From Vibrio celticus (GTDB taxonomy: Bacteria; Pseudomonadota; Gammaproteobacteria; Enterobacterales; Vibrionaceae), in assembly GCF_024347335.1 (NCBI RefSeq), contig NZ_AP025464.1, positions 1,736,001 to 1,800,000 on the forward strand: DNA of 64,000 nt, read 5' to 3'. A program made the position numbers and the translations under genes. Below are positions 8,119 to 16,269 of the stretch, piece after piece (position 1 is the stretch's first letter; every line of letters begins with the position of its first letter). A model generated the notes under the pieces. The model was given only the letters and a program-made list of their open reading frames with translations. It did no database searches and was not told the origin of the DNA.

Positions 8119-9171
8119 GGCTTTGTTGCGTAATTCAATGGAACTAAATCAAGAACCTACGATCTGATCAGCTACCTCCACCCTCTCTCGTAGCCCTATG
8201 CCTAAGCCTCGTTACAAAACAACCAACTGGAAGCAATACAACCAATCACTCATTAACCGTGGCTCTCTGACCTTTTGGATTGATGAAGAAGCAATAAGCG
8301 GGTGGACGCAAAGTAAACAGAATAAGCGCGGGAAGCCGCGTCGGTTCAGTGATTTAGCTATCACGACAGCACTCATGGTGAAACGAGTTTTTTCTATGCC
8401 ATTGAGAGCGCTTCAAGGATTTATCGACTCGATATTTAAGTTAGCCCATGTACCGTTAAGTTGTCCGCATTACACCTGCATAAGTCGTAGAGCCAAGCAA
8501 GTTGAGGTTTCATTTAAGACTAAAACGAGAGGAGCGATACAGCACCTAGCTATTGATGCTACTAGCCTTAAGGTTTATGGCGAAGGTGAATGGAAAGTCA
8601 AAAAACATGGGACGGATGGCAAGCGTAGAGTCTGGCGAAAGCTTCATATTGCCGTCGATACCAACACTCATGAGATCATTGCCGCCGAGCTAAGTTTATC
8701 GACGGTTACAGATGGAGAAGTACTCCCTAACTTACTGAAACAAACACGCCGAAGTATCCTTGAGGTATCTGGTGATGGCGCTTACGACACGAGAGCGTGT
8801 CACGCTGCTATTAAGATTAAGGGAGCCATTGCGCTTATTCCCCCAAGAGAAGGGGCAGCCTTCTGGGAGCGTGGTCACCTTCGAAATCTCGCCGTGGGTT
8901 GCCAGAAATTATACGGCTCAAATAAGTATTGGAAAGAGCGGTATGGATACCACAAACGTTCACTCTCAGAAACAGCGATGTATCGAGTTAAACAGTTGCT
9001 AGGAGGGCAACTGAGTTTAAGAAATTACAATGCACAGGTGGGTGAAACTTACGCGATGATAAAAGCGTTGAACAAGCTTACTGGGTTAGGTATGCCTGAA
9101 ACTTGTCGTGTTGACTAAAAAACAAGCAAAACGGGTTGCCCTATCTCTAAATTTAATTACGCAACAAAGCC
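8119..9171 (+). mobile_element. IS5-family element, IS903-like group, apparently intact
   Basis: Perfect 17-bp terminal inverted repeats (GGCTTTGTTGCGTAATT at 8119-8135 and its complement at 9155-9171) enclose one transposase gene; total length is 1053 bp. The nine bases on each side (GAGAAAGAG left, TTTTGTCTT right) differ, although this group normally makes a 9-bp target duplication. That points to a deletion or recombination after insertion. Confidence 0.92.
8198..9118 (+). CDS. IS5-family (IS903-like) transposase
   Basis: A 306-residue DDE transposase filling the element. An N-terminal DNA-binding region (about 10-95) precedes the catalytic core, with Asp in LAIDATSLKVYG, Asp in VSGDGAYDTRA and Glu in the family motif YGYHKRSLSETAMYRVKQ. 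Frame and length are complete, so the protein should be active. The start at 8198 (MPKPRYKTTNW) lies about 80 bases inside the left repeat, normal for this group. Confidence 0.93.
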   Translation: MPKPRYKTTNWKQYNQSLINRGSLTFWIDEEAISGWTQSKQNKRGKPRRFSDLAITTALMVKRVFSMPLRALQGFIDSIFKLAHVPLSCPHYTCISRRAKQVEVSFKTKTRGAIQHLAIDATSLKVYGEGEWKVKKHGTDGKRRVWRKLHIAVDTNTHEIIAAELSLSTVTDGEVLPNLLKQTRRSILEVSGDGAYDTRACHAAIKIKGAIALIPPREGAAFWERGHLRNLAVGCQKLYGSNKYWKERYGYHKRSLSETAMYRVKQLLGGQLSLRNYNAQVGETYAMIKALNKLTGLGMPETCRVD

Positions 9172-9172
9172 T

Positions 9173-9616
9173 TTTGTCTTGTCTGAATCAACAGCGATTT
9201 TAGAGTTTTTAGCGCAGGAGTACGGTAAGGGGCAAATCAAACCAAGCGACAAGAGTGACAATCGAGAAAAGGCACTTTGTGCTAAATGGTGCTCTTTTGC
9301 GGTTTGTGAGCTTGAGCAACCTTTGTGGACGATGGCTAAACACAGCTTTATTTACCCCGAAGATATGCGTCAGGATGGCATTTTACCTGTCTGTCAAAAG
9401 GAGTTCCAAAACGCTTTATCAGTTTTGAGCCAACAACTTGATAGTAACGAATACCTATTGGGTGAGGTGTTTTCTATTGCTGATATTTTAATTTCACACA
9501 CCTTAGCGTGGGCGCTAAGTTTTCAGCAAGAGATCCCACAATCTAATTTGATGAGTTATGTGCAACGTTGTACATCTCGTCCCGCATTTAAAATGGCTCA
9601 GCAGAGAGAGCTTTGA
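9173..9616 (+). pseudogene. Glutathione S-transferase, N-terminally truncated by the IS
   Basis: The frame is open from the right IS end: FVLSESTAILEFLAQEYGKG is the end of a GST thioredoxin-like domain, with the glutathione-contacting Glu-Ser pair, and the rest is the helical C-terminal domain (GEVFSIADILISHTLAWAL is the conserved N-capping motif region). About 50-60 N-terminal residues, including the catalytic residue, are missing and are not found left of the element. A TTG at 9179 could start a fragment but has no evident ribosome site. The protein should not be active. Confidence 0.8.
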
Positions 9617-9635
9617 ACTTTATTTTGATTAAGTA

Positions 9636-9675
9636 AAAACAACCATGATAACTTTCGTCATCATGGTTGTTTTCT
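9636..9675. terminator. Bidirectional terminator between GST remnant and copper operon
   Basis: AAAACAACCATGA and TCATGGTTGTTTT form a 13-bp stem with A and T runs on both sides, so it can end both convergent transcripts. Confidence 0.85.
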
Positions 9676-9715
9676 TGTATAGCTATAACAGAATGTTTGT
9701 TAGTGCTGTATTGTA

Positions 9716-10174
9716 TTAATGATGATCGTGATTCATCTTTTTCATTCCGCTCATTACTTTCTTAACCGGCGCATCGAAGGTCTGCGTTTCACCGTTGGCG
9801 AAGGTCAGTGTCATCTCGATTTGCTCACCTTCTTTTAAGCTGCTTGCTAGGTCGAACAACATGATGTGTAGGCTACCTGGTTTAAGTTCCGCTTCACCGT
9901 TCGCAGGAATGGTGATCTCTTGAACTTGGCGCATTTTCATAACATCGCCATCCATGATTACATCATGAAGTTCTACTTTACCTGCTGCAGGTGTTGTTGC
10001 AGAAACAATAGCGCGATCTTTATCGCTGTGGTTCATCAGAGTCGTGAACACCGCGCTGTTCACTGCTGAAGGCGGGGTTGCACGAGCGTACGCGTCATGA
10101 ACCATAATATCGCTACTAGCCTGAGCAAAAGGGGTGAGCAATAAGCCTGCTAGAGCAAGTGCTTTTAACTTCAT
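9716..10174 (-). CDS. Periplasmic copper chaperone PCu(A)C
   Basis: A 152-residue secreted protein with a signal peptide cut near AQASS. It carries the copper-binding residues of the PCu(A)C family: His in VELHDVI, Met in VMKMRQV, and the HxM pair in GSLHIMLFD, plus a Met/His-rich tail (MSGMKKMNHDHH). The family hands Cu(I) to the CuA site of cytochrome c oxidase, often with a SCO protein. Here it is the last gene after SCO, 82 bp downstream, in one leftward operon. Confidence 0.92.
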   Translation of the reverse strand: MKLKALALAGLLLTPFAQASSDIMVHDAYARATPPSAVNSAVFTTLMNHSDKDRAIVSATTPAAGKVELHDVIMDGDVMKMRQVQEITIPANGEAELKPGSLHIMLFDLASSLKEGEQIEMTLTFANGETQTFDAPVKKVMSGMKKMNHDHH

Positions 10175-10256
10175 GTTGTTGTCCTTAATTTTTATGTTTT
10201 TGGTCTGGGACCTGACTTTTTTGAACTTTATTGAGTAAGTTCTTTGTTTTTACGTT

Positions 10257-10853
10257 TTACTGCGTCAGCTTGTTGATAGCCTCAACAATTGGCGCTGGCG
10301 TCAACGTGTGCGGTACTTTGGTAATCAAGGTACCGTCGGGCTTTAAAAAATAAAAATATGAGCTGTGGTCTAGGGTGTATTCCAACTCTGAACCTTCAAG
10401 CTTGGTCTTTCTGAAAATAACGCCGTAGTTATGAGCCAGAGTCGTTGTGACATCCAATGGACCACTTAGTCCTTCCATCATCGGGTGGAAGTATTGCGCG
10501 TATTCATACGAGGCTTCAGCGGCATCACGTTCAGGATCGAGAGAAACAAACATCGGGCGAATATTGGCTTTTGCTTCATCAGAAACTTGGTTAAGTGCTC
10601 CGGCTAACATCGCTAGAGAAGTGGGGCACACATCTGGGCAGCGTGTGAAACCGAAGTAAACGATACGAATTCTGTCGTCGGTTTCGTCAAAGAGTTTTAT
10701 TGGTTGGTTGTCTTTTCCAAAAAGCGTTGTTGCCGAGAATTCTTGCTTTGCAGCGTGCTGTTCTTGAGCTTCGTTTTGCCCATCAAGGTAGCTTTTGACA
10801 CCAAAGCCAAGTACAAAAGCGACAACCAATGCTAACGACCAATTTCTACTCAT
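10257..10853 (-). CDS. SCO1/SenC copper-delivery thiol protein
   Basis: A 198-residue membrane-anchored thioredoxin-fold protein. An N-terminal helix (about 4-20) anchors it facing the periplasm. Copper ligands are the CxxxC motif in RCPDVCPTSL and a distal His in YTLDHSSYFYF. It delivers copper or reduces the CuA cysteines in cytochrome oxidase assembly. Its ATG overlaps the stop of the preceding gene as ATGA, and the PCu(A)C chaperone follows, so the three should be made together. Confidence 0.93.
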   Translation of the reverse strand: MSRNWSLALVVAFVLGFGVKSYLDGQNEAQEQHAAKQEFSATTLFGKDNQPIKLFDETDDRIRIVYFGFTRCPDVCPTSLAMLAGALNQVSDEAKANIRPMFVSLDPERDAAEASYEYAQYFHPMMEGLSGPLDVTTTLAHNYGVIFRKTKLEGSELEYTLDHSSYFYFLKPDGTLITKVPHTLTPAPIVEAINKLTQ

Positions 10854-11290
10854 CTTGCCATCCTTATTGCAGGGTTTACAGTATCGACACCATCAGTGAG
10901 TTCACCGATCCATGTCATTTTATCTAAAGTACATACAGGTAAAATCACATCACCTTCATAGGTATTGTTGCCAATGCTCTTTAATTGAAAACGCGCTGAT
11001 CCCATTTCCATTTCTAAACCTGTGAGCGATAACATCAGTGTCTCAGATGCAGCACCTTCCCAAACTACCTTTATCTTTGTGGGTAGAAGAGGTTGCGCGG
11101 TTTCTCGGTCAAGCGACATTGAAATGGATTCCTGCTCACACGATGTGGTTGAAAGCATGCAGTAATCATCCAAGTTGACGTCGGCAGTTGAGTGCTCCAT
11201 CGCTGATTTAAACTGCTGAATTGCTTGCGGCCCATAAAAGCCTGCCACGAGAGCGATCCCAACAGCAGCAACCTTTAATGCAGAGTGCAT
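10850..11290 (-). CDS. Membrane-anchored protein of unknown function in the copper operon
   Basis: A 146-residue protein with one N-terminal hydrophobic segment (about 5-25) and a small exported domain. I see cysteines in DYCMLSTTSCEQ and VCTLDK but no familiar copper motif. It is first in the operon and its stop overlaps the SCO start, so it probably helps copper handling or oxidase assembly. I recall similar unnamed proteins beside SCO in other Vibrio. It has no recognised domain by eye. Confidence 0.6.
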   Translation of the reverse strand: MHSALKVAAVGIALVAGFYGPQAIQQFKSAMEHSTADVNLDDYCMLSTTSCEQESISMSLDRETAQPLLPTKIKVVWEGAASETLMLSLTGLEMEMGSARFQLKSIGNNTYEGDVILPVCTLDKMTWIGELTDGVDTVNPAIRMAR

Positions 11291-11388
11291 GTCGTGTTCT
11301 CATCTAATTTTATAAGAGCGGCGATGTTATCACACCCCTCAATACGTGCTTGTATCAAAAAGCAATTTTGTGCGTATGGTAGAACTAA

Positions 11389-11416
11389 AAAAGCGAAGCC
11401 ATTGGCTTCGCTTTTG
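11389..11416. terminator. Terminator hairpin between the copper operon and popT-like gene
   Basis: AAAAGCGAAGCC pairs with GGCTTCGCTTTT around ATT, with A and T runs on both sides. On the minus strand it ends nothing upstream except read-through, and it lies after the DUF368 gene, which it terminates. Confidence 0.75.
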
Positions 11417-11493
11417 TCTGTTTAATAGATATGTGAGCTTAGTATTTCTAAGTTCTATCCATTCTGAACATGTTCCAGAAATACGTTGAATGA

Positions 11494-12414
11494 TTAGTCA
11501 GCGTTACGCTCTGCGAACTTCTCCAGGCCTAAAACCAATGCAATCGCAGCAAACATCATCACAATCGCCATGACCAACTGAGAAGGCTGAGAGGTTACCG
11601 CTTCAAAATCAAACGGTGATAGGTTTTCTTGAATCAGAGGAACTTGTTCACCTTTTGAGTTTGTGCGCCAGCTGATGGTCTCTTTCCAAGGCCAGATCTT
11701 AGGCAGCGTACCGATCATCAAACCGGTTAAGAATACCAATGTGAAGTCGCGGAATGAACGCAATAGCCAAGACAGTACATGTGAGAAAGTCAGCAGTCCG
11801 ATCACACAGCCCGCAAGGAATAGCGCAAGTACATCGACTTGAAATGATTTAACGGCGCCAAGCACGGGGCCATACATGCCAATCAGGAGCAGAATAAAGC
11901 TGCCTGAAATACCGGGTAAAATCATCGCGCAGATAGCAATCGCACCCGCAATCAATACGTTGATGCTGGTTGGTTCCATTTGCAGCGGTTTAAGCACGGT
12001 AATGCTATAAGCGAAAGCAACGCCAAGCAGCAAAAACACGAAGCGAATCATATCGCGTTTCTCTACTTGCTTAAGAATATGGAAAACCGAGACCAAGATC
12101 AGGCCGAAGAAGAAAGACCACAGTGGAACGGGGTGGGTGACCAATAACCAAGAAATCAGTTTTGCAAATGTCGCAATGCTGGTGAATACGCCTGCGAACA
12201 GTGAAATCAAGAAGAAACCATTGATGTGGTTAAACGCGGCTTTGAAGCCTTCGCGTTTCCATAAGCCAAGTACGCTAGGGTTAATTCTGCGAATGCTTTC
12301 TAGCAGCGTATCGTAGATACCAGTGATGAATGCGATGGTTCCGCCTGACACGCCAGGAACAACGTCTGCTGCGCCCATTGCCATGCCTTTGAAAAAAGTA
12401 CTTAAGTAATTCAT
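11494..12414 (-). CDS. popT: DUF368 undecaprenyl-phosphate translocase (PopT-like)
   Basis: A 306-residue polytopic inner-membrane protein with about eight or more hydrophobic helices. The DUF368 signatures GAADVVPGVSGGTIAFITGIY near the start and a second similar half (MILPGISGSFILLLIGMY, about 165-185) show an internally duplicated fold. DUF368 proteins were shown in V. cholerae (PopT) to recycle the undecaprenyl-phosphate carrier for cell-wall synthesis, mainly at alkaline pH. I chose the ATG at 12414 (MNYLSTFFKG) over a TTG 13 codons upstream. The symbol rests on the family only. Confidence 0.85.
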   Translation of the reverse strand: MNYLSTFFKGMAMGAADVVPGVSGGTIAFITGIYDTLLESIRRINPSVLGLWKREGFKAAFNHINGFFLISLFAGVFTSIATFAKLISWLLVTHPVPLWSFFFGLILVSVFHILKQVEKRDMIRFVFLLLGVAFAYSITVLKPLQMEPTSINVLIAGAIAICAMILPGISGSFILLLIGMYGPVLGAVKSFQVDVLALFLAGCVIGLLTFSHVLSWLLRSFRDFTLVFLTGLMIGTLPKIWPWKETISWRTNSKGEQVPLIQENLSPFDFEAVTSQPSQLVMAIVMMFAAIALVLGLEKFAERNAD

Positions 12415-12627
12415 TGCTTCATAGAGTTGAGGATGATTTTGTGCAGTATACAAACTTTAGTGTAAAAAAAGTATGAATATGCTTTTGGGGAAAGGCTTTT
12501 ATTACTCTATTAATTGTAACGCAATAAGTTGAAGTGAATATTTGCCTAACATTTAGATAACAACCACTTAGTGATTTGTCATTAAGAGCAGCGATGAAAC
12601 TGATTTCTTATCGATATTGCATCTTGG

Positions 12628-12653
12628 TTGCATTATGCAAATGCACTTTGCAA
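12628..12653 (+). promoter_or_regulatory. Tandem LuxO-type binding sites upstream of qrr
   Basis: TTGCATTATGCAA (12628-12640) matches the LuxO palindrome TTGCA-N3-TGCAA exactly, and the adjoining ATGCACTTTGCAA (12641-12653) differs by one base. They lie about 60-85 bp upstream of the sigma-54 promoter, the normal distance for this enhancer-binding activator. Confidence 0.8.
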
Positions 12654-12713
12654 TTCGCATGACGAATTCATGGTTTTTATGCGATGCAGGGCTTATAAAA
12701 CGTTGAATAAAAG

Positions 12714-12730
12714 TTGGCACGCTAACTGCA
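12714..12730 (+). promoter_or_regulatory. Sigma-54 (-24/-12) promoter of qrr
   Basis: TTGGCACGCTAACTGCA fits the RpoN consensus (TGGCAC, five bases, TTGCA with one change). Transcription should begin about 12 bases after the -12 GC, near 12741, exactly where the Qrr sequence starts. Confidence 0.88.
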
Positions 12731-12740
12731 TTATATCCAT

Positions 12741-12852
12741 TGACCCTTCTTAAGCCGAGGGTCACCTAGCCAACTGACGTTGTTAGTGAACTTATGATTT
12801 GTTCACAAATATATAGAGCCAATCGCGATTATTGCGGTTGGCTATTTTTTTG
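12741..12852 (+). ncRNA. qrr: Qrr quorum-regulatory small RNA
   Basis: The RNA starts with a stem-loop (GACCC...GGGTC, 12742-12763), then carries the Qrr core GCCAACTGACGTTGTTAG, which pairs with luxR/hapR-type and other quorum mRNAs through Hfq. A second stem (TGAAC...GTTCA, near 12787-12805) and a terminator (AGCCAATCGC/GCGGTTGGCT plus seven T, 12817-12852) follow. Length is about 110 nt, as in the family. At low cell density LuxO-P with sigma-54 should turn it on. It is between popT and malT, not beside luxO, so it is one of the additional Qrr copies; which number cannot be said here. Confidence 0.95.
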
Positions 12853-12917
12853 CCTGTCGTTTGGTGATTGTCTTTTTTCTTTTCCAGTTCCTACATTTTT
12901 AAGCTCTAACTTCAGAT

Positions 12918-12953
12918 GAAAAAAAAGCCAGCCACCATTGGTGACTAGCTTAA
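12918..12953 (-). terminator. Terminator of malT
   Basis: On the minus strand AGTCACC pairs with GGTGGCT around AAT, then GGC and eight T. It lies 40 bases after the malT stop. Confidence 0.65.
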
Positions 12954-12993
12954 ACTTTTCTCGAATCAATCTCGAATCAATCTTGAATCCGTT

Positions 12994-15702
12994 TTAGTAC
13001 CCCATCAACTGCAGCAAGTTCTCCGCTGTGCTGATTGCTTCTTTACGGTTAGCAATGTTGAGCTTTTGGTAAAGGTTACGGATGTGAGTCTTGATTGTGG
13101 TACCCGCTACATCGAGTTCTTGAGCGATCTGCTCATTACTGAATCCTGAATAGATCAGACCAAGTACTTGCCATTCACGCTGGGTGAGTGGGCTAGTGCG
13201 CACCAGCTCAGGAATATTCGGGTGATTAACCAAGTTCTCAACAAAGTCTTCATCGAAATGAACCGAGCGACTGCGTTGCGTAGTTGAGATATCCTTCATG
13301 ATTTGTTGTGCGCGGTGACGTTCTAAATCACCTAAGCCAGGCTTGTTGCTCAACTTATCTAGGATATGCCCGATAGTACCGCCATCGACTAAGAAGTTAC
13401 CGACCATACCAGTTTGGTTAGTCATATGAAGCGCTTCTTCAAGCAGTACTCGTGCGCTGTCTTCATCGTTAATTTGTGTACGTAACACGGCTTCAACGAT
13501 CAAGTTGCGGTTGGTGTCTGTAATCAGGTGCGAACGCTGGGCTTCACTCTTAAGGAAGGTCAGCGCTTCTTCGGCTTCTTCGTATTGCTCAAGGATGATG
13601 TGTGCACGAACGATGTTTCGCCACTGAAGTTGGCAGAAGTGGTTGCTTGCCGATTCAGGTCGAACAGCCACACTCAGCCAATCACGGATAGCTTCTTTAT
13701 CGCCTTTTACTTGCCAGAACAGAATCAAAGAAAGAGAAGCATTTGCCGTCCAATCTACGTGGTAAGTCGATTGACGCAATAGGTGCTGAATCTGGTCAAT
13801 AAACTTCGACGCTTTATCTATCTCGCCGCGGCTCAATGAAATACGAGCCAACATAGAATAGCTGTGTAGGTGTTTACTCGGAGAGTGGTGACCAAGGATA
13901 TCTAAGCCTTTGTAGCAACACTCTTCCGCTTCATCTAGTCGGTTCCAACACCAGAAGATCTGAGCGCGAACACGCAGCAAGAATTCATGCAGCGGCACGT
14001 ATTGAAGCTGGTGCTCTTCAATCAATTTGAATGCACTGTCTTGTAGCTCAAATGCAGCTTGAACATAACCTTGAGCAATCAAGATTTCGCTTTGTTGCAG
14101 AATCGCCCACAGAGCCTGATGGTAAACCTGATACTGACGTGCCAGTTTTTCTGTTTGTTGCATCATCGGTAGCGCACGACTGAGGTTACCCATTACGTGA
14201 TTCACTTCGCCAACAACCGAGGTTGCAACAATACGGCTACGATAAACAGTGGTGTTCAGTTGGCTCAACGAAAGCTCAGCCAGTTCTAACGCTTTTTCAG
14301 GTTCATTGCTGTTGATGGCAACTTGGGCGCGCAAGGCGTTGTATTGACCTTGCTGCTGAGTATCGAGTTCAATGTTTCGAGCTTGATATTGAGTCTCTGC
14401 CTCTTCCAACAAAGTACCCACTTGGTCATAACGGTGCTGACTTTGTGCAAGCCACGCGCGTAGCATCGAAAGCTTAGGTTCACTGTATAGTTGATCTGTG
14501 GTTAGCTGCTTGATCGCCATTTCTAATGACGAAAGCTCACCTTGGTTGAACATCGGCCAACCGTGCTCAGTCAGGATTTGAATGATCAGTTCTGGATCTT
14601 CAGCGCGCTGTGCGTGACGTAGTGCTTGGTGTGGTGTGTTTTGCTTGATCCACGCTTTTGCAGCACTTCGATGCAGTTCAGCTTCCTGCTGAGGAATTCG
14701 AGCTTGGCGCTCATGTGCGAGGAATTCACCAAACAAGTTATGGAAGCGATACCAGTTCTTTTCACCTTCAAGCGGGTAGATGAACAAACCAAAACGGTTG
14801 AGTGATTCGATCATACCTAACGCATCTTCACGCTGTGTAAGTGCACACACAAGCTCATCGTTGAAGTGATCAAGCACGGAACATTGCATCAAGAACTGTC
14901 GGGTTTCTTTGTCTAGCAAGTCGAAAACCTCTTCAACCAAGTAGTCCCAAAGATGGGCGTGGTTAAAGTGAGAGAATGACTCTGCGGACTGTGCAAGAGT
15001 GCGTTTTTGGTGTTGTGCTTGTAGCGCGATAAGTTGCAGTGCAGAAGGCCAACCTTCTACATAACTACAAATACTGTCTGCCGTGGTGTCATCAATGCCG
15101 TCGGCTACGCGTTGGTTGAAAAAGCGTGTGGTTTCTTCGGTATCAAACGCCAACGAGTCATTACCTAATTCGATCATTAAGTCACGAACGCGCAGGTTTG
15201 CTGTACCAAGTGGTGGCGTACCACGACTGGTGACAACCAACGTTAGGTTATCGGGCATGTGTTTGAGGAAGAAGCGCATGGCTTCGTGGATGTCGTCATT
15301 GTTGACCAAGTGATAGTCATCCAACACCAGAAAGCACTCGTGATGGAATTCCGACATCTCGGAAAATACTTCACTTAATAAAGAATGCAGCGATGAAAAC
15401 TGTCGCTTTTCTGCCAATTTTTGGGCATTCGGACAGGCATTTTGAGTCGCTTTATTAAGTGATTGAAGTAGGTAGTTGATAAAGCGGAAGGCATCATTGT
15501 CGCTATCATCAATGCTGTACCAACCCACATTAGGTTTATCTACCAACCATTGTGCAGCCATGGTGGTTTTGCCGTAGCCCGCTGGAGAGCGGAACAACAC
15601 AAGCTTATAGCAATCTGCATTGTGAAGCAGATCGAGAACCCTAGGTCGTAGGATTGCATTATGTAAGCGGCCGGGACGAGTCAGTTTCGAAGGGATCCAC
15701 AT
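12994..15702 (-). CDS. malT: MalT, ATP-dependent activator of the maltose regulon
   Basis: A 902-residue LuxR-type large ATP-binding regulator (STAND class). The nucleotide-binding domain has Walker A in SPAGYGKTTMAAQW (about residues 38-51) and Walker B-like FLVLDDYHL (about 130). A long helical repeat region (about 250-800) follows, and the C-terminal LuxR helix-turn-helix (TQREWQVLGLIYSGFSNEQI onward, about 838-895). With maltotriose and ATP, MalT activates mal promoters. It is divergent from malP-malQ across a 567-bp control region. Length and order match the enteric protein (901 residues). Confidence 0.95.
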   Translation of the reverse strand: MWIPSKLTRPGRLHNAILRPRVLDLLHNADCYKLVLFRSPAGYGKTTMAAQWLVDKPNVGWYSIDDSDNDAFRFINYLLQSLNKATQNACPNAQKLAEKRQFSSLHSLLSEVFSEMSEFHHECFLVLDDYHLVNNDDIHEAMRFFLKHMPDNLTLVVTSRGTPPLGTANLRVRDLMIELGNDSLAFDTEETTRFFNQRVADGIDDTTADSICSYVEGWPSALQLIALQAQHQKRTLAQSAESFSHFNHAHLWDYLVEEVFDLLDKETRQFLMQCSVLDHFNDELVCALTQREDALGMIESLNRFGLFIYPLEGEKNWYRFHNLFGEFLAHERQARIPQQEAELHRSAAKAWIKQNTPHQALRHAQRAEDPELIIQILTEHGWPMFNQGELSSLEMAIKQLTTDQLYSEPKLSMLRAWLAQSQHRYDQVGTLLEEAETQYQARNIELDTQQQGQYNALRAQVAINSNEPEKALELAELSLSQLNTTVYRSRIVATSVVGEVNHVMGNLSRALPMMQQTEKLARQYQVYHQALWAILQQSEILIAQGYVQAAFELQDSAFKLIEEHQLQYVPLHEFLLRVRAQIFWCWNRLDEAEECCYKGLDILGHHSPSKHLHSYSMLARISLSRGEIDKASKFIDQIQHLLRQSTYHVDWTANASLSLILFWQVKGDKEAIRDWLSVAVRPESASNHFCQLQWRNIVRAHIILEQYEEAEEALTFLKSEAQRSHLITDTNRNLIVEAVLRTQINDEDSARVLLEEALHMTNQTGMVGNFLVDGGTIGHILDKLSNKPGLGDLERHRAQQIMKDISTTQRSRSVHFDEDFVENLVNHPNIPELVRTSPLTQREWQVLGLIYSGFSNEQIAQELDVAGTTIKTHIRNLYQKLNIANRKEAISTAENLLQLMGY

Positions 15703-16269
15703 ATCGAAGTTTTACACCTATTCCGTGGCTATGTTCTGGAATATCCCAATCTATCGTTGAGTGCACTCCAATGACATGAGCCTAATTACTTAAGTCTTTA
15801 CTCATATTACGTGAAGCAAAACGTTACCGACTACGATCCTCCTCAGAAACCTTGCACTCCTGCATGTTTTTGGGTGTCTACGCCCTTTATTTGAGACTTT
15901 GCTCACGTTGCGGGTTGATTTGTGAATGTGACTTCGTTCATCCCTACACGGAAATCTATGCAAAAGATGAGAGTTGGAAATTATTTTCGTGATCTGAATA
16001 TCAGATTTAACAATGACTTTAATCTGGTTAAATAAAAGTCACATCAATTGAAGTTAAGTTATCGAACGGGAGCTTGTGATCTTAGTCACTCCAAGTTTTT
16101 GTTCGCAGTCAGAACATGAGAGTCAGATCACTAACCCTAAGTCGGTACGCCCCCTACGCCCTCCCATCTACTCCTAGTCAGTTGCATTAGCGGGAGGATG
16201 TTTAGTTTATGGTGACCATGCACGATATGTCACAGATGAATTAGAACTATTAAAAGCGAGATTTCTGAA
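15703..16269. promoter_or_regulatory. malT-malP divergent control region (MalT-box candidates)
   Basis: No gene is seen in these 567 bp. Two sequences match the MalT core GGGA(T/G)GA: GGGATGA on the minus strand (15938-15944) and GGGAGGA on the plus strand (16192-16198). The plus-strand one lies 78 bp before malP. Several GC-rich blocks around 16146-16175 (CCCCCTACGCCCTCCC) could be weaker boxes. Confidence 0.5.
16075..16090 (+). promoter_or_regulatory. CRP-cAMP binding site upstream of malP
   Basis: TGTGA-TCTTAG-TCACT matches the CRP consensus TGTGA-N6-TCACA at nine of ten positions. It lies 180 bp before malP and fits carbon-source control of the maltodextrin genes. Confidence 0.65.

Noticed and set aside
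12568..12765. Minus-strand open frame of 65 codons over the qrr region
   Set aside because: It runs across LuxO sites, the sigma-54 promoter and the RNA start; no ribosome site or known product.
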